A stretch of DNA of 64,000 bases, from positions 124,001-188,000 of the forward strand of contig NZ_SCOM01000002.1 of assembly GCF_005508865.1 (NCBI RefSeq), written 5' to 3'. Position 1 is the first letter of the stretch. Every line of letters begins with the position of its first letter. Below the pieces are notes generated by a model. The model was not told where the DNA came from. It did no database searches and saw only the letters and a program-made list of their open reading frames with translations. The translations under genes were made by a program, and so were the position numbers. Source of the stretch: Pseudomonas sp. F(2018). Its GTDB lineage: Bacteria > Pseudomonadota > Gammaproteobacteria > Pseudomonadales > Pseudomonadaceae. Shown here piece after piece: positions 31,513 through 41,921 of the stretch.

Positions 31513-32807
31513 TGGCCGAGCCACGCCACTGCCCGGCCCTGCTGATCGCCGCTCCCGCCTCCGGTCAGGGCAAGACCACCGTCACCGCCGCCCTGGCGCG
31601 CCTGCACAGCCGTGCCGGCAAACGCGTGCGGGTGTTCAAGTGCGGCCCGGACTTCCTCGATCCGATGATCCTCGCCCGCGCCAGCGGCGCGCCGGTGTAC
31701 CAGCTGGATCTGTGGATGGTCGGCGAGGAGCACACGCGCCAGCTGCTGTGGCAGGCGGCCGGCGAGGCCGACCTGATCCTGATCGAGGGTGTCATGGGCC
31801 TGTTCGACGGCAGCCCCTCGGCCGCCGACCTGGCGCGCCGCCTGCAGGTGCCGGTGCTGGGGGTGATCGACGCCGGTGCCATGGCCCAGACCTTCGGCGC
31901 CATGGCCTATGGCCTGGCGCACTTCCAGCACAGCCTGCCGTTCGCCGGGGTGCTGGCCAACCGCACCGGCAGCGAGCGCCACAACGGCATCCTGCGCGAC
32001 AGCCTGCCGCCCTCCATCCGCTGGTTCGGAGGCCTGCCGCGCTCCGCCGCATTGGAGCTGCCGCGCCGCCACCTGGGGCTGATCCAGGCCGAGGAGCTGG
32101 CCGATCTGGACGCGCGCCTGGACGCCGCCGCCGATGCCCTGCTGGCCAGCGTCGGCGCGTTGCTGCCCGATCCCGTCGCCTTTGCCGCACCGCAGGAGCA
32201 GGCCATCGAGCCGTTGCTGGCCGGTGTGCGCATCGGCGTGGCCCGCGATACCAGTTTCGCCTTCCTCTACCAGGCCAATCTCGATCTGTTGCGCGCCCTG
32301 GGCGCCGAGCTGGTGATGTTCTCGCCGCTGGCCGACCAGGCCCTGCCAGACGTGCACAGCCTGTACCTGCCTGGCGGCTATCCCGAGCTGCACCTGGAAC
32401 GGCTGCAGGGCAACCGATCGATGCTCGCTGCCATCCGTGCCCATCACGCGGCCGGCAAGCCGATCCTCGCCGAGTGCGGCGGCATGCTCTATCTGCTCGA
32501 GGCGCTGACCGACAAGCAGGGCGAGAGCGCCGAGCTGCTCGGCCTGCTGCCGGGGCGTGCGGTGATGCAGTCGCGCCTGGCCGCCCTGGCGTTGCAGGAA
32601 GTGCAGCTGCCGGAAGGCAGCCTGCGAGGGCATACTTACCACCATTCCGTGCTCGACTGCGCTCAGGCGCCGCTGGCCCGCGGCATTTGCCCGAATGGCA
32701 AGCCGGTGGCCGAGGCGGTGTTCCGCGATGGCCGGTTGACCGCCTCCTATATCCACTTCTACCTGCCGTCCAACCCCAGGGCGACGGCCGAGCTGCTGTT
32801 GCCATGA
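31512..32807 (+). CDS. cobB: Hydrogenobyrinic/cobyrinic acid a,c-diamide synthase CobB
   Basis: 431 residues. ATP- and glutamine-dependent amidation of the a and c carboxylates. N-terminal P-loop [20 protein letters not shown] (about 12-31) and C-terminal class I glutaminase-like domain with the nucleophile in [14 protein letters not shown] (Cys ~ 322) and a late His ([12 protein letters not shown]). ATG abuts the cobO stop (TGATGG). Confidence 0.95.
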   Translation: MAEPRHCPALLIAAPASGQGKTTVTAALARLHSRAGKRVRVFKCGPDFLDPMILARASGAPVYQLDLWMVGEEHTRQLLWQAAGEADLILIEGVMGLFDGSPSAADLARRLQVPVLGVIDAGAMAQTFGAMAYGLAHFQHSLPFAGVLANRTGSERHNGILRDSLPPSIRWFGGLPRSAALELPRRHLGLIQAEELADLDARLDAAADALLASVGALLPDPVAFAAPQEQAIEPLLAGVRIGVARDTSFAFLYQANLDLLRALGAELVMFSPLADQALPDVHSLYLPGGYPELHLERLQGNRSMLAAIRAHHAAGKPILAECGGMLYLLEALTDKQGESAELLGLLPGRAVMQSRLAALALQEVQLPEGSLRGHTYHHSVLDCAQAPLARGICPNGKPVAEAVFRDGRLTASYIHFYLPSNPRATAELLLP

Positions 32808-33454
32808 GCGACCACGCCTTCAGCCCCGACGAGCGCGCCGCGGTCTACCGCGCCATCGCCGAGCGCCGCGACATGCGCCACTTCGCTGGCGGCGAGGTGG
32901 CACCGGAGCTGCTCGCGCGACTGTTGCAGGCGGCGCACCAGGCGCCCAGCGTCGGCCTGATGCAGCCCTGGCGTTTTATTCGCATCACCCGGTCCGAACT
33001 CCGGGAAAGCATCCACGGCCTGGTCGAGGCCGAGCGGGTGCGCACCGCCGAGGCGCTGGGCGAGCGCAGCGACGAGTTCATGCGGCTCAAGGTCGAGGGC
33101 ATCCGCGACTGCGCCGAGCTGCTGGTGGCGGCCCTGATGGATGGTCGCGAGACCCATGTGTTCGGCCGCCGCACCCTGCCGCAGATGGACCTGGCCTCGC
33201 TCAGCTGCGCCATCCAGAACCTCTGGCTGGCCGCGCGCGCCGAAGGCCTGGGGCTGGGCTGGGTGTCGCTGTTCGATCCACTGGCCTTGGCCGAGCTGCT
33301 CGGCATGCCGGCGGGCAGCCAGCCGGTGGCGGTGCTGTGCCTGGGACTGGTGAGCGAGTTCTACGAGCGGCCGATGCTGGTGCAGGAAGGCTGGGCCAGC
33401 GAGCGGCCGCTGAGCGAGCTGGTGTTCGCCGATCGCTGGGGGCAGCAGGCGTGA
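32804..33454 (+). CDS. bluB: 5,6-dimethylbenzimidazole synthase BluB
   Basis: 216 residues. Breaks down FMNH2 with O2 to give the lower ligand base of B12. Nitroreductase fold: [13 protein letters not shown] near the N-terminus, [15 protein letters not shown] (about 45-59), and [20 protein letters not shown] (about 129-148). ATG shares bases with the cobB stop (ATGA). Its presence matches the aerobic pathway. Confidence 0.93.
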   Translation: MSDHAFSPDERAAVYRAIAERRDMRHFAGGEVAPELLARLLQAAHQAPSVGLMQPWRFIRITRSELRESIHGLVEAERVRTAEALGERSDEFMRLKVEGIRDCAELLVAALMDGRETHVFGRRTLPQMDLASLSCAIQNLWLAARAEGLGLGWVSLFDPLALAELLGMPAGSQPVAVLCLGLVSEFYERPMLVQEGWASERPLSELVFADRWGQQA

Positions 33455-34356
33455 GCATCGCGCTGTCCGCCCTGGCCGGCATGGGCCTGGATGCCTGGCT
33501 CGGCGAGCCGCGCCGCTGGCACCCGCTGGTGGGCTTTGGCAACCTGGCCAAACGTATCGAGCAGCGCTTGAATGCCGGCGGGCGCGGCTGGCGCAGCCAT
33601 GGCGTCAGCGGCTGGTGCTTGGCGGTGCTGCCGCCGGTGGCGCTGGTCTGGCTGCTGAGCCTGAGCGACCTGGGCTGGCTGCTGGAGATTCTCGCCCTGT
33701 ATTTCGCCGTCGGCCTAAAGAGCCTCGGCCAGCACGCGCTGCCGGTTGCCCAGGCGCTGCGTCTGGGCGACCTGCCGCAGGCGCGGCAGCGTGTCGGTTA
33801 TTTGGTCAGCCGGCGCACCGCCGAGCTGGATGCCACCGGCGTGGCCCGCGCCGGCACCGAGTCGGTGCTGGAGAACGGCTCCGACGCAGTGTTCGCCGCG
33901 CTGTTCTGGTTCTGCCTGCTCGGCGCACCGGGCGTGGTGCTGTACCGCCTGAGCAATACCCTGGATGCCATGTGGGGCTACCGCAACGAGCGTTTCGAGC
34001 GCTTTGGCTGGGCGGCCGCGCGCATCGACGACGCGCTCAATTACATTCCCGCGCGCCTGGTGGCGCTGACCTACGCGCTGCTCGGTCGCACCGCCCTGGC
34101 CCTGCGCTGCTGGCGGCGCCAGGCGCCCCTCTGGGACAGCCCCAATGCCGGCCCGGTGATGGCCGCCGGCGCCGGCGCCCTGGGCGTCAGCCTGGGCGGC
34201 TCGGCCGTCTACCATGGCATCGAGGAGCAGCGTCCGCAGCTGGGTGAAGGCTTGCCGCCGCAGGCTCGCGATATCGAGCGGGCGCTCAACCTGGTGCATG
34301 GCGGCGTGGCCCTATGGCTGCTGATCCTGGTCGTGGGAGGGCTGTACCTTGCTTGA
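33451..34356 (+). CDS. cobD: Adenosylcobinamide-phosphate synthase CobD (CbiB)
   Basis: 301 residues from a GTG at 33451 overlapping the bluB stop. Membrane protein with several hydrophobic segments that attaches aminopropanol phosphate to cobyric acid. [17 protein letters not shown] (about 14-30), [20 protein letters not shown] (about 129-148) and [20 protein letters not shown] are family landmarks. Confidence 0.93.
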   Translation: MSIALSALAGMGLDAWLGEPRRWHPLVGFGNLAKRIEQRLNAGGRGWRSHGVSGWCLAVLPPVALVWLLSLSDLGWLLEILALYFAVGLKSLGQHALPVAQALRLGDLPQARQRVGYLVSRRTAELDATGVARAGTESVLENGSDAVFAALFWFCLLGAPGVVLYRLSNTLDAMWGYRNERFERFGWAAARIDDALNYIPARLVALTYALLGRTALALRCWRRQAPLWDSPNAGPVMAAGAGALGVSLGGSAVYHGIEEQRPQLGEGLPPQARDIERALNLVHGGVALWLLILVVGGLYLA

Positions 34357-35335
34357 ACACGGTGGCCGCCTGCGCGAGGCGGCGCAGCGCTATGGCATCC
34401 CGCTGGCGGACTGGCTCGACCTGTCCACCGGCATCGCCCCCTATGGCTGGCCGCTGCCGGCCATCCCCGATTCCGCCTGGCAGCGCCTGCCCGAGGCCGA
34501 CGACGGCCTGGAGGCGACGGCTCGCGACTATTACGGCGTGCCTGCATTGTTGCCGGTGGCCGGTTCCCAAGCGGCGATCCAGACCCTGCCTCGTCTGCGC
34601 CGCCCCGGCCTGCGGGTCGGCATTGTCTCGCCGGCCTATGCCGAGCATGCCGCCGCCTGGCGCCGCGAGGGTCATCTGGTCCAGGATCTGGGCGAGGGCG
34701 CAGTGGAGCGTTCGCTGGAGCGCCTCGACGTGCTGCTGGTGGTCAACCCGAACAACCCCAGCGGCCGGCTGATCGAGCGCGAACGTCTGCTCGCCTGGCA
34801 CGCGCGACTGGCCGGGCGCGGCGGCTGGCTGCTAGTCGACGAGGCCTTCATGGACTGCACCCCCGAACACAGTCTGGCGGCCGACAGCTCGCGCCCGGGG
34901 CTGATCGTGCTGCGCTCGTTCGGCAAGTTCTTTGGCCTGGCCGGCGTCCGCCTGGGCTTCGTCCTGGCCGCAAGCGAACTGCTTGAGCGCCTCGGCGAGC
35001 AGCTCGGGCCCTGGACCGTCAGTGGGCCGACGCGGGCGGTGGCCGGCGCCTTGCTGGCCGATGGCGCAGGCCAGCGTCGCCAGCGCGAGCGCCTGCGCGC
35101 CGATGGCCTGCGCCTGGCCGTGTTGCTCAGCGACCATGGCCTGGCCCCGGCCGGTGGCTGTGCACTGTTCCAGCTGGTCGGCCATCCCCAGGCGGTCGGC
35201 CTGCACGGCTACTTCGCCCGGCGCGGCATTCTGTTGCGGCTGTTCGCCGAGACCCGCTGCCTGCGCTTCGGCCTGCCCGGCGACGAGGCCGGTTGGCAGC
35301 GCCTGGAGCTGGCGCTGAAGGAGATGCCCGCATGA
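34349..35335 (+). CDS. cobC: Threonine-phosphate decarboxylase CobC (CobD-type aminotransferase fold)
   Basis: 328 residues. PLP enzyme that makes (R)-1-amino-2-propanol phosphate from L-threonine phosphate. TTG start at 34349 with GGGAGGG at good spacing. [12 protein letters not shown] (about 29-40), [21 protein letters not shown], and [17 protein letters not shown] with the PLP lysine (about 192) mark the family. Its start overlaps cobD by 8 nt; its end overlaps cobQ. Confidence 0.9.
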   Translation: MLEHGGRLREAAQRYGIPLADWLDLSTGIAPYGWPLPAIPDSAWQRLPEADDGLEATARDYYGVPALLPVAGSQAAIQTLPRLRRPGLRVGIVSPAYAEHAAAWRREGHLVQDLGEGAVERSLERLDVLLVVNPNNPSGRLIERERLLAWHARLAGRGGWLLVDEAFMDCTPEHSLAADSSRPGLIVLRSFGKFFGLAGVRLGFVLAASELLERLGEQLGPWTVSGPTRAVAGALLADGAGQRRQRERLRADGLRLAVLLSDHGLAPAGGCALFQLVGHPQAVGLHGYFARRGILLRLFAETRCLRFGLPGDEAGWQRLELALKEMPA

Positions 35336-36798
35336 CCACCGGATTGCCGGTCACTCTGATGGTGCAAGGCACCACCTCGGACGCCGGCAAGAGCACCCTG
35401 GTGACCGCCCTGTGCCGCTGGCTGCAGCGCCAGGGTGTAAGCGTGGTGCCGTTCAAGCCGCAGAATATGGCGCTCAACTCCGCCGTCACTGCCGATGGCG
35501 GCGAGATCGGTCGCGCCCAGGCGGTGCAGGCCCAGGCCGCCGGGCTGGCGCCGCACACCGACATGAACCCGGTGCTGCTCAAGCCCAACTCCGACACTGG
35601 CGCTCAGGTGATCATTCATGGGCGAGCGGTGGGCAATATGAACGCCGTGGCCTATCACGACTACAAGCGCGTCGCCCGCGCGGCGGTGCTCGAGTCTCAC
35701 GCCCGCCTGGCCGCGCAGTACCCGGTGGTGATGGTGGAGGGCGCCGGCTCGCCGGCCGAGATCAACCTGCGCGCCGGCGACATCGCCAATATGGGCTTCG
35801 CCGAGGCGGTGGATTGCCCGGTGCTGCTGATCGCCGATATCGACAAGGGCGGCGTGTTCGCCCATCTGGTCGGCACCCTGGAGCTGCTGTCGCCGAGCGA
35901 GCAGGCGCGGGTGAAGGGCTTTGTGATCAACCGCTTCCGTGGCGATATCGCCCTGCTGCAGCCGGGGCTGGACTGGCTGGAACAGCGCACCGGCAAGCCG
36001 GTGCTCGGCGTGCTGCCATACCTGATGGATTTTCATCTGGAGGCCGAGGACGCGGTGCAGGTGCTGCAGCCGGACAAGGAGCGCGAGGTGCTGCGTGTCG
36101 CCGTGCCGGTGCTGCCACGCATCAGCAACCACACCGACTTCGACCCGTTGCGCCTGCACCCGCAGGTGGACCTGCAATTCATCGGGCCCGGCCAGGCGAT
36201 CCCACCCGCCGACCTGATCATCCTGCCCGGCTCCAAAAGCGTACGGGCCGACCTGGCGCGCCTGCGCGAGCATGGCTGGGACGCGGCCATCGCCCGCCAC
36301 CTGCGCTACGGCGGCAAGGTGCTCGGCATCTGTGGCGGCCTGCAGATGCTCGGCACCCGCATCGACGATCCCCATGGCCTGGAAGGCCCGGTCGGCAGCA
36401 GCGCGGGCCTCGGCCTGCTCGACTACGCCACGGTGCTGGAGCCGGAGAAGCAGCTGCGCAATGTGCGCGGACGCCTGAGCCTGGGCCAGCTGGAAGTCAG
36501 CGGTTACGAGATCCATGCCGGGGTCAGCGCCGGTCCGGCGCTGAGCAGCCCCGCTATACGCCTGGACGATGGGCGTAGCGACGGCGCCATCAGCGCCGAC
36601 GGCCAGGTCATGGCCACCTACCTGCACGGCCTGTTTGAGCAAACGGCCGCCTGCGCCGAGTTGCTGCGCTGGGCCGGACTGCGCGAGGCGCGCCAGGTGG
36701 ATTACCATGCGCGCCGCGAACGTGACATCGAGCGCCTGGCCGACCTGGTCGAGGCGCATCTGGATACCCGGCTGTTGCGTGAGTTATGTGGCCTCTAG
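35332..36798 (+). CDS. cobQ: Cobyric acid synthase CobQ
   Basis: 488 residues. Amidates the b, d, e and g side chains of adenosylcobyrinic acid a,c-diamide. [19 protein letters not shown] (about 9-27) is the P-loop; [20 protein letters not shown] follows. The glutaminase domain has [16 protein letters not shown] (Cys ~ 337) and ATYLHGLFE with the His (about 428). ATG overlaps the cobC stop by 4 nt. Confidence 0.96.
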   Translation: MTTGLPVTLMVQGTTSDAGKSTLVTALCRWLQRQGVSVVPFKPQNMALNSAVTADGGEIGRAQAVQAQAAGLAPHTDMNPVLLKPNSDTGAQVIIHGRAVGNMNAVAYHDYKRVARAAVLESHARLAAQYPVVMVEGAGSPAEINLRAGDIANMGFAEAVDCPVLLIADIDKGGVFAHLVGTLELLSPSEQARVKGFVINRFRGDIALLQPGLDWLEQRTGKPVLGVLPYLMDFHLEAEDAVQVLQPDKEREVLRVAVPVLPRISNHTDFDPLRLHPQVDLQFIGPGQAIPPADLIILPGSKSVRADLARLREHGWDAAIARHLRYGGKVLGICGGLQMLGTRIDDPHGLEGPVGSSAGLGLLDYATVLEPEKQLRNVRGRLSLGQLEVSGYEIHAGVSAGPALSSPAIRLDDGRSDGAISADGQVMATYLHGLFEQTAACAELLRWAGLREARQVDYHARRERDIERLADLVEAHLDTRLLRELCGL

Positions 36799-36827
36799 GA
36801 GTGTCATGCGCATTGGCGACGATTCGC

Positions 36828-36950
36828 TCACCCCGGCCCTCTCCCGCGGGAAGAGTGGGTTATTCCGTGCTCGAGTTTGGGCACACATTTCAACGCAACC
36901 TCGATCAGCTCCCTCACCCCTGGGAGAGGGTTGGGGTCAGGGTCGATCCG
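36828..36950. repeat. Partial copies of the CCCTCTCCC/GGGAGAGGG repeat
   Basis: CTCACCCCGGCCCTCTCCCG (36828-36847) and CCCTCACCCCTGGGAGAGG (about 36910-36930) followed by GTTGGGGTCAGGG. It fills the only large gap (165 bp) in the cobO operon and shares wording with 17925-18130 and 21968-22085. No gene. Confidence 0.65.
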
Positions 36951-36963
36951 GAAGGTACTGTCC

Positions 36964-37485
36964 ATGCTTGAACTGATCCTCGGCGGCGCTCGCTCCGGCA
37001 AGAGCCGTCTGGCCGAGAAGCTGGCCGCGGGCAGTGGCCTGGAGGTCATCTATATCGCCACCGGGCAGGCCTGGGACGGCGAGATGGCCAAGCGCATCGC
37101 CCATCACCGCAGCACGCGTCCGGCCGAGTGGGGGCTGGTCGAGGAGCCTCTCGAACTGGCCCGCGCCCTGCGCGACAATGCCGCCCCCGAGCGCTGCCTG
37201 CTGGTCGACTGCCTGACCCTGTGGCTGACCAACCTGCTGATGCTGGAAGACGAGACCCGCCTGGCCATGCAGCGCGATGCCTTCCTCGAGGCGCTGGCCG
37301 AGCTGCCCGGGCGCATCATCCTGGTCAGCAACGAGACCGGCCTGGGTGTTGTGCCGCTGGGTGAGCTGACCCGTCGTTACGTCGACGAGGCCGGCTGGCT
37401 GCACCAGGCCGTGGCCGAACGGGCCGAGCGTGTGCAGTTCTGCGTCGCCGGCCTGCCCATGCTGCTCAAAGGAGCGCCGCTATGA
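36964..37485 (+). CDS. cobP: Adenosylcobinamide kinase / guanylyltransferase CobP (CobU)
   Basis: 173 residues. Phosphorylates adenosylcobinamide and transfers GMP to it. P-loop [18 protein letters not shown] (about 4-21), [20 protein letters not shown] (with the His that carries GMP), and [13 protein letters not shown] (about 79-91). ATG 36964 is chosen; upstream bases belong to the repeat. Overlaps cobT by 4 nt. Confidence 0.94.
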   Translation: MLELILGGARSGKSRLAEKLAAGSGLEVIYIATGQAWDGEMAKRIAHHRSTRPAEWGLVEEPLELARALRDNAAPERCLLVDCLTLWLTNLLMLEDETRLAMQRDAFLEALAELPGRIILVSNETGLGVVPLGELTRRYVDEAGWLHQAVAERAERVQFCVAGLPMLLKGAPL

Positions 37486-38537
37486 CTTCTTCATTCTGGT
37501 GGCAGCAAGCCTGCCGCCAACCCGATGCTGTCGCCGAGGCCGCCGCCCTGGCGCGCCAGGCGCAACTGACCAAACCGACCGGCGCCCTCGGTGTGCTGGA
37601 GGCCCTGGCCGTGCGCCTGGCCGCGCTGCAGGGACGGGAGAAACCCGTCATCCGCAGCCCGCAGCTGGTGTTGTTCGCCGGCGACCACGGTGTGGTCGCC
37701 GAGGGCGTGTCCGCTTATCCGCAGGCCGTGACCGCGCAGATGCTCGGCAACTTTGTCGCCGGCGGCGCCGCCGTCAGCGTGCTGGCCCGCGAGCAGGGCA
37801 TGCCGCTGCGCCTGGTTGACCTCGGCACCATCGATCTCGATCTGGAACTGCCTGGTGTGCGCCATCTTCGCCTCGGCGCCGGCACCGCCAACTTCGCCGT
37901 CGAGCCGGCCATGACCGCTGAGCAGTGCGCCGCCGCGCTGCAGGCTGGTCGCGACGCGGTACAGCAGGCGCTGGCCGAGGGTTGCGATCTGCTGCTGGCC
38001 GGCGAGATGGGCATCGGCAATACCAGCGCTGCCACGGCCCTGGCCTGTGCGCTGAGTGACCTGAGCCCGGCACAGCTGGCCGGTCCCGGCACCGGGCTGG
38101 ACGCCGCTGGCGTCAGCCACAAGCAGGCGGTGATCGAGCGCGCCCTGGTTCTGCACGGCGCTGCGCTTGCCGAACCCTTCGAGGCCCTGCGCCGAGTCGG
38201 CGGCTTCGAATTGGCGGCCCTGGCTGGTGCCTATCTGGCCTGCGCCCAGGCCGGTATTCCGGCGGTGGTCGATGGTTTTATCTGCAGCGCGGCGGCCCTG
38301 TGCGCTGTGCGCCTGAATCCTGGCGTGCAGCCCTGGCTGCTGTTCGCCCACGCCGGCGCCGAGCCGGGCCACGCCGCGTTGCTGGCGGAGCTCGGCGGCA
38401 CGCCGCTGCTCGACCTCGGCCTGCGCCTGGGCGAGGGCAGTGGTGCCGCCCTGGCGCTGCCCCTGATCAAACTGGCCTGCGCCCTGCACGGCGGCATGGC
38501 TACATTTTCCGAAGCACTGGTTGAGGACCGCTTATGA
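37482..38537 (+). CDS. cobT: Nicotinate-nucleotide:dimethylbenzimidazole phosphoribosyltransferase CobT
   Basis: 351 residues (called CobU in the P. denitrificans scheme). Forms alpha-ribazole phosphate from NaMN and DMB made by Blu[20 protein letters not shown] (about 27-45), [34 protein letters not shown] (about 170-187), [14 protein letters not shown] and [19 protein letters not shown] with the catalytic Glu (about 315) are all present. Confidence 0.95.
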   Translation: MTSSFWWQQACRQPDAVAEAAALARQAQLTKPTGALGVLEALAVRLAALQGREKPVIRSPQLVLFAGDHGVVAEGVSAYPQAVTAQMLGNFVAGGAAVSVLAREQGMPLRLVDLGTIDLDLELPGVRHLRLGAGTANFAVEPAMTAEQCAAALQAGRDAVQQALAEGCDLLLAGEMGIGNTSAATALACALSDLSPAQLAGPGTGLDAAGVSHKQAVIERALVLHGAALAEPFEALRRVGGFELAALAGAYLACAQAGIPAVVDGFICSAAALCAVRLNPGVQPWLLFAHAGAEPGHAALLAELGGTPLLDLGLRLGEGSGAALALPLIKLACALHGGMATFSEALVEDRL

Positions 38538-39106
38538 CTCTTTTCCTGGATATGTTGCGCCATGGTGTGACCGACGCCGGCCCCGGTTTTCGCGGCAGCA
38601 GCGACGATGCGCTGACCGAGCAGGGTCGCCAGCAGATGCAGCTGGCCCTGGCCGGCAAGAGTGGCTGGGACCTGGTGATCAGCTCGCCGCTGCAGCGTTG
38701 CGAGTCCTTCGCCCGCGAGTTCGCCGAAGCTAACGGCCTGCCGCTGCGCATCGAGGCCGATCTGCGCGAGCTGCACTTCGGCGACTGGGAGGGGCGTAAT
38801 TCGGCCGAGGTGCTGCTGGAGGATCCGGAAGCGCTCGGTAAATTCTGGAACGATCCCTACCACTTCACGCCGCCGCAGGCCGAGCCGGTCAAGGACTTCG
38901 CCGGGCGCGTGCTGGGCGCCATCGAGCGCCTGCAGGCCGAGCTGGATGGCCAGCGCGTGCTGCTGATCACCCACGGTGGCGTGATGCGTCTGCTACTGGC
39001 CCGCGCGCGCAAGCTGCCGGAGAACCAGCTGCTGCAGGTGGAGGTGGGCTATGGCGCGCTGCACGGCCTGCAGGTCGAGTCGGGCCTGCAGCTGACCGAA
39101 GCCTGA
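38534..39106 (+). CDS. Alpha-ribazole-5'-phosphate phosphatase (histidine phosphatase family)
   Basis: 190 residues. [12 protein letters not shown] carries the RHG phospho-histidine motif (about 9-11), GNSL-like [11 protein letters not shown] follows, then [16 protein letters not shown] (about 75-90) and [14 protein letters not shown] with the second His. Position between cobT and cobV says it removes the phosphate in nucleotide-loop assembly. The Salmonella enzyme is called CobC, a name used for a different gene here, so I give no symbol. Confidence 0.88.
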   Translation: MTLFLDMLRHGVTDAGPGFRGSSDDALTEQGRQQMQLALAGKSGWDLVISSPLQRCESFAREFAEANGLPLRIEADLRELHFGDWEGRNSAEVLLEDPEALGKFWNDPYHFTPPQAEPVKDFAGRVLGAIERLQAELDGQRVLLITHGGVMRLLLARARKLPENQLLQVEVGYGALHGLQVESGLQLTEA

Positions 39107-39843
39107 TGCTGCCGCAGCCGCTGCTGATCGCCCTGCAGTTCCTCACCCGCCTGCCTGTTCGGTTGGTGGGCATGCCGGAGCCTGCGCAGATCGGCCGCTC
39201 GCTGCTGTGGTACCCGCTGGTGGGGCTGCTGCTCGGCGGCCTGCTGCTGGCCCTGCACGGGCTGCTCGGCGCTACGCCGGCGCTGTTGCAGGCGGCCATT
39301 CTGTTGGCCGTCTGGGTCGGGTTGTCCGGTGGACTGCATCTGGACGGCCTGGCCGACACGGCCGATGCCTGGGTCGGCGGCTACGGTGATCGTGAGCGCA
39401 CGCTGGCGATCATGAAGGACCCGCGCAGCGGTCCCATCGCGGTGGTCGCGCTGCTGTTGGTGCTGCTACTCAAGTTCGCCGCGCTGGTCGTACTGCTCGA
39501 ACGGGGTGCCTGGGCCGGGCTGCTGCTGGCGCCCTGGCTCGGCCGTGCGCTGCTGCCGTTGCTGTTCCTGACCACCACCTATGTGCGCGCCGGCGGTCTG
39601 GGGGCGGCGCTTAGCGAGCATACGCCGCGTGAGCGTTTGCCGCTCGTGTTGGCGGGGCATTGCATCGTCATGCTGTTGCTTGGTTTCTCCGCCGTGCTGG
39701 CCTTGCTCGCTGCGGTCCTGGTGTTCTGGCTGCTGCGCCGCGCCTTCGTCGCGCGTCTGGGCGGCACCACCGGCGATACCGCCGGCGCCCTGCTGGAACT
39801 GGGCGAGTGTGCGGTGCTGGTGGCGTTGGCGTTGTGGGGTTGA
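39106..39843 (+). CDS. cobV: Adenosylcobinamide-GDP ribazoletransferase CobV (CobS)
   Basis: 245 residues, six or so membrane helices. Joins adenosylcobinamide-GDP and alpha-ribazole, the last step. The conserved LSGGLHLDGLADTADAW (about 67-83) and GDRERTLAIMKDPRSGP (about 87-103) loops are intact. Last gene of the cobO operon; shares a base with the preceding stop (TGATG). Confidence 0.94.
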   Translation: MLPQPLLIALQFLTRLPVRLVGMPEPAQIGRSLLWYPLVGLLLGGLLLALHGLLGATPALLQAAILLAVWVGLSGGLHLDGLADTADAWVGGYGDRERTLAIMKDPRSGPIAVVALLLVLLLKFAALVVLLERGAWAGLLLAPWLGRALLPLLFLTTTYVRAGGLGAALSEHTPRERLPLVLAGHCIVMLLLGFSAVLALLAAVLVFWLLRRAFVARLGGTTGDTAGALLELGECAVLVALALWG

Positions 39844-40063
39844 CCGGAGCGTCTCGTCTGGCTGCGGCTTAAGCGCCTGGTGGCGCACTGCCTTCGGCGA
39901 GTGACACCCTACGAATGCGCCACGCCGTAGGGTGGTCTCGGAGCGCTGCGACAGCCCACCGTCGATGAATAGCGAGCGTGTCTGGAGCTAGCGGCGCCCC
40001 CTGTACTGAGCGGCTGTTCCGCTCGTTTATGTCGCAACTGTAACTGCCTGATCGGCAGATGCG

Positions 40064-40073
40064 GGTATATACC
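40064..40073. promoter_or_regulatory. Possible MarR operator in the 237-bp gap before the MarR gene
   Basis: GGTATATACC is a 10-bp palindrome 8 nt before the marR ATG, where the regulator could bind its own promoter. The rest of the gap 39844-40080 holds no gene; it has a repeat pair ACCCTACG...CGTAGGGT around 39907-39936. Confidence 0.4.
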
Positions 40074-40080
40074 TGTATTC

Positions 40081-40494
40081 ATGTTGCCGACCCAATGTCT
40101 CTGTACCAAGTTGCGCCGCGCCAGCCGCGGGGTGACACGCATCTACGACGAAGCCCTGGCCGATGTCGGGCTGAATGCCGCCCAGTTTTCCCTGCTGCGC
40201 TATCTGCAGCGCCTGGGGCAGCCGAGCATTTCCGCCCTGGCCGAGGCCATGGGGCTGGATCGCAGCACCCTCGGGCGCAACCTGCGGGTGGTGGAGGGCA
40301 GGGGACTGCTGCAGCTCGGCGGCGGTACCGACCAGCGCAGCCGGCAGGTAGCGCTGACCGATGCCGGCGTGCGCGTGCTGGAGCAGGGCGCGCCACTGTG
40401 GGAACGGGCTCAGCAGGAGCTGGCGCTGCGCCTGGGCGCGGACAAACGGGCAGAGCTGATGGCGCTGCTGGACGATCTGGAAACCATCGACTGA
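40081..40494 (+). CDS. MarR-family transcriptional regulator
   Basis: 137 residues. Winged-helix core: LNAAQFSLLRYLQRLGQPSI (about 31-50), LAEAMGLDRSTLGRNLRVVE (recognition helix, about 52-71) and GGTDQRSRQVALTDAG (wing). Two N-terminal Cys (CLC, residues 6-8) could sense oxidants or metals. No clear ribosome site precedes ATG 40081, so it may be leaderless. It precedes an MFS transporter by 25 bp and likely controls it. Confidence 0.9.
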   Translation: MLPTQCLCTKLRRASRGVTRIYDEALADVGLNAAQFSLLRYLQRLGQPSISALAEAMGLDRSTLGRNLRVVEGRGLLQLGGGTDQRSRQVALTDAGVRVLEQGAPLWERAQQELALRLGADKRAELMALLDDLETID

Positions 40495-40519
40495 CGGGAA
40501 CGCCCCGCGGAGAACGCAG

Positions 40520-41728
40520 ATGAACAACCCATGGCGCACGGCAAGTTGGCTCCTGCTGGGAGCATCGCTGATCCTCGCCTTGTCGCTGGGCGTCCGCCAC
40601 GGCTTCGGCCTGTTCCTCTCGCCCATGAGCGGCGAGTACGGCTGGGGTCGCGAGGTATTCGCCTTCGCCATCGCCCTGCAGAACCTGATCTGGGGCCTGG
40701 CCCAGCCGGTCACCGGGGCCATTGCCGACCGCTTCGGTGCGCGCCGGGTGATAGTCGCCGGTGGCCTGCTCTACGCGGCCGGCCTGTCGCTGATGGCTGG
40801 CGCCGACTCGGCCTGGTCGCTGTCGCTGAGCGCCGGCCTGCTGATTGGTATCGGCCTGTCCGGCACCTCGTTCTCGGTGCTGCTCGGCGTGGTCGGCCGG
40901 GCGCTTCCGCCGGAGAAGCGCAGCATCGGCATGGGCATCGCCGCGGCCGCCGGTTCCTTCGGCCAGTTCGCCATGCTGCCGGGCACCCTCGGGCTGATCG
41001 GCTGGCTAGGCTGGTCGTCGGCCTTGATCGCCTTGGGCATGCTGGTGGCGCTGATCGTACCGCTGGCGCTGATGGTGCGTGACAACCCGCAACCGGCCCC
41101 GGTCGGCAGTGAGCAGAGCCTGGCGGGGGCGTTGAAGGAAGCCTGCAGTCATTCCGGCTTCTGGTTGCTGGCGCTGGGCTTCTTCGTCTGCGGCTTCCAG
41201 GTGGTATTTATCGGCGTGCACCTGCCGTCGTACCTGGTGGACAAGCACCTGCCGGCCTCGGTCGGCACCACCGTGCTGGCGCTGGTCGGGCTGTTCAACG
41301 TGTTCGGCACCTATATCGCCGGCTGGCTCGGCGGACGCATGTCCAAGCCGCGTCTGCTCACTGGTCTGTACCTGGCACGCACGGTGGTGATAGTCGCCTT
41401 CGTCTACTCGCCGCTGACCGAGTGGAGCGCCTACGCCTTCGGCATGGCCATGGGGCTGTTGTGGCTGTCCACGGTGCCGCTGACCAATGGCACGGTGGCC
41501 ACCCTGTTCGGCGTGCGCAACCTGTCCATGCTCGGCGGCATCGTATTCCTGTTCCACCAGATCGGCTCTTTCCTCGGCGGCTGGTTGGGCGGCTATCTGT
41601 ACGACCACACCGGCAGCTATGACGTGGTCTGGCAGTTGTCGATCCTCTTCGGCCTGCTGGCGGCGGCGCTCAACTGGCCGGTGCGCGAGCAGCCGGTGGC
41701 ACGCTTGCGGGCCGGGGCAGCGGCGTGA
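40520..41728 (+). CDS. MFS transporter
   Basis: 402 residues, twelve predicted helices. Between helices 2 and 3 the ADRFGARRVIVAGGLLYAAG (about 74-93) MFS signature is present; FFVCGFQVVFIGVHLPSYL (about 218-236) and GTYIAGWLGGRMSKPRL mark the second half. It resembles OFA/monocarboxylate-type antiporters in layout; substrate unknown. Controlled presumably by the MarR gene upstream. GTGA overlap with the next small gene. Confidence 0.88.
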   Translation: MNNPWRTASWLLLGASLILALSLGVRHGFGLFLSPMSGEYGWGREVFAFAIALQNLIWGLAQPVTGAIADRFGARRVIVAGGLLYAAGLSLMAGADSAWSLSLSAGLLIGIGLSGTSFSVLLGVVGRALPPEKRSIGMGIAAAAGSFGQFAMLPGTLGLIGWLGWSSALIALGMLVALIVPLALMVRDNPQPAPVGSEQSLAGALKEACSHSGFWLLALGFFVCGFQVVFIGVHLPSYLVDKHLPASVGTTVLALVGLFNVFGTYIAGWLGGRMSKPRLLTGLYLARTVVIVAFVYSPLTEWSAYAFGMAMGLLWLSTVPLTNGTVATLFGVRNLSMLGGIVFLFHQIGSFLGGWLGGYLYDHTGSYDVVWQLSILFGLLAAALNWPVREQPVARLRAGAAA

Positions 41729-41847
41729 GCCGTACGGCCTTCACCACGCTGGCCCTGCTGGGAGTGGCCCTGCTATTGGTGCTCGCTTGGTGGGGCTGGA
41801 GCCAGGGCGGACTGGCCCTGCTGCAGCTGGGCATGAGCCTGTGCTGA
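41725..41847 (+). CDS. 40-aa single-helix membrane protein coupled to the MFS gene
   Basis: GTG at 41725 shares bases with the MFS stop (GTGA), so it would be translated by re-initiation. VSRTAFTTLALLGVALLLVL then AWWGWSQGGLALLQLGMSLC: one long hydrophobic segment and a short amphipathic end. I know no family. It may be a small partner or regulator of the transporter; that is inference from coupling. Confidence 0.6.
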   Translation: MSRTAFTTLALLGVALLLVLAWWGWSQGGLALLQLGMSLC

Positions 41848-41921
41848 ACGTTGCCGCGGCGGCCGTTGCCGGCGTGGGCGCGGACGAGTAGCGTGGGCGC
41901 ATACCGTTCGGAGATGTCCCC

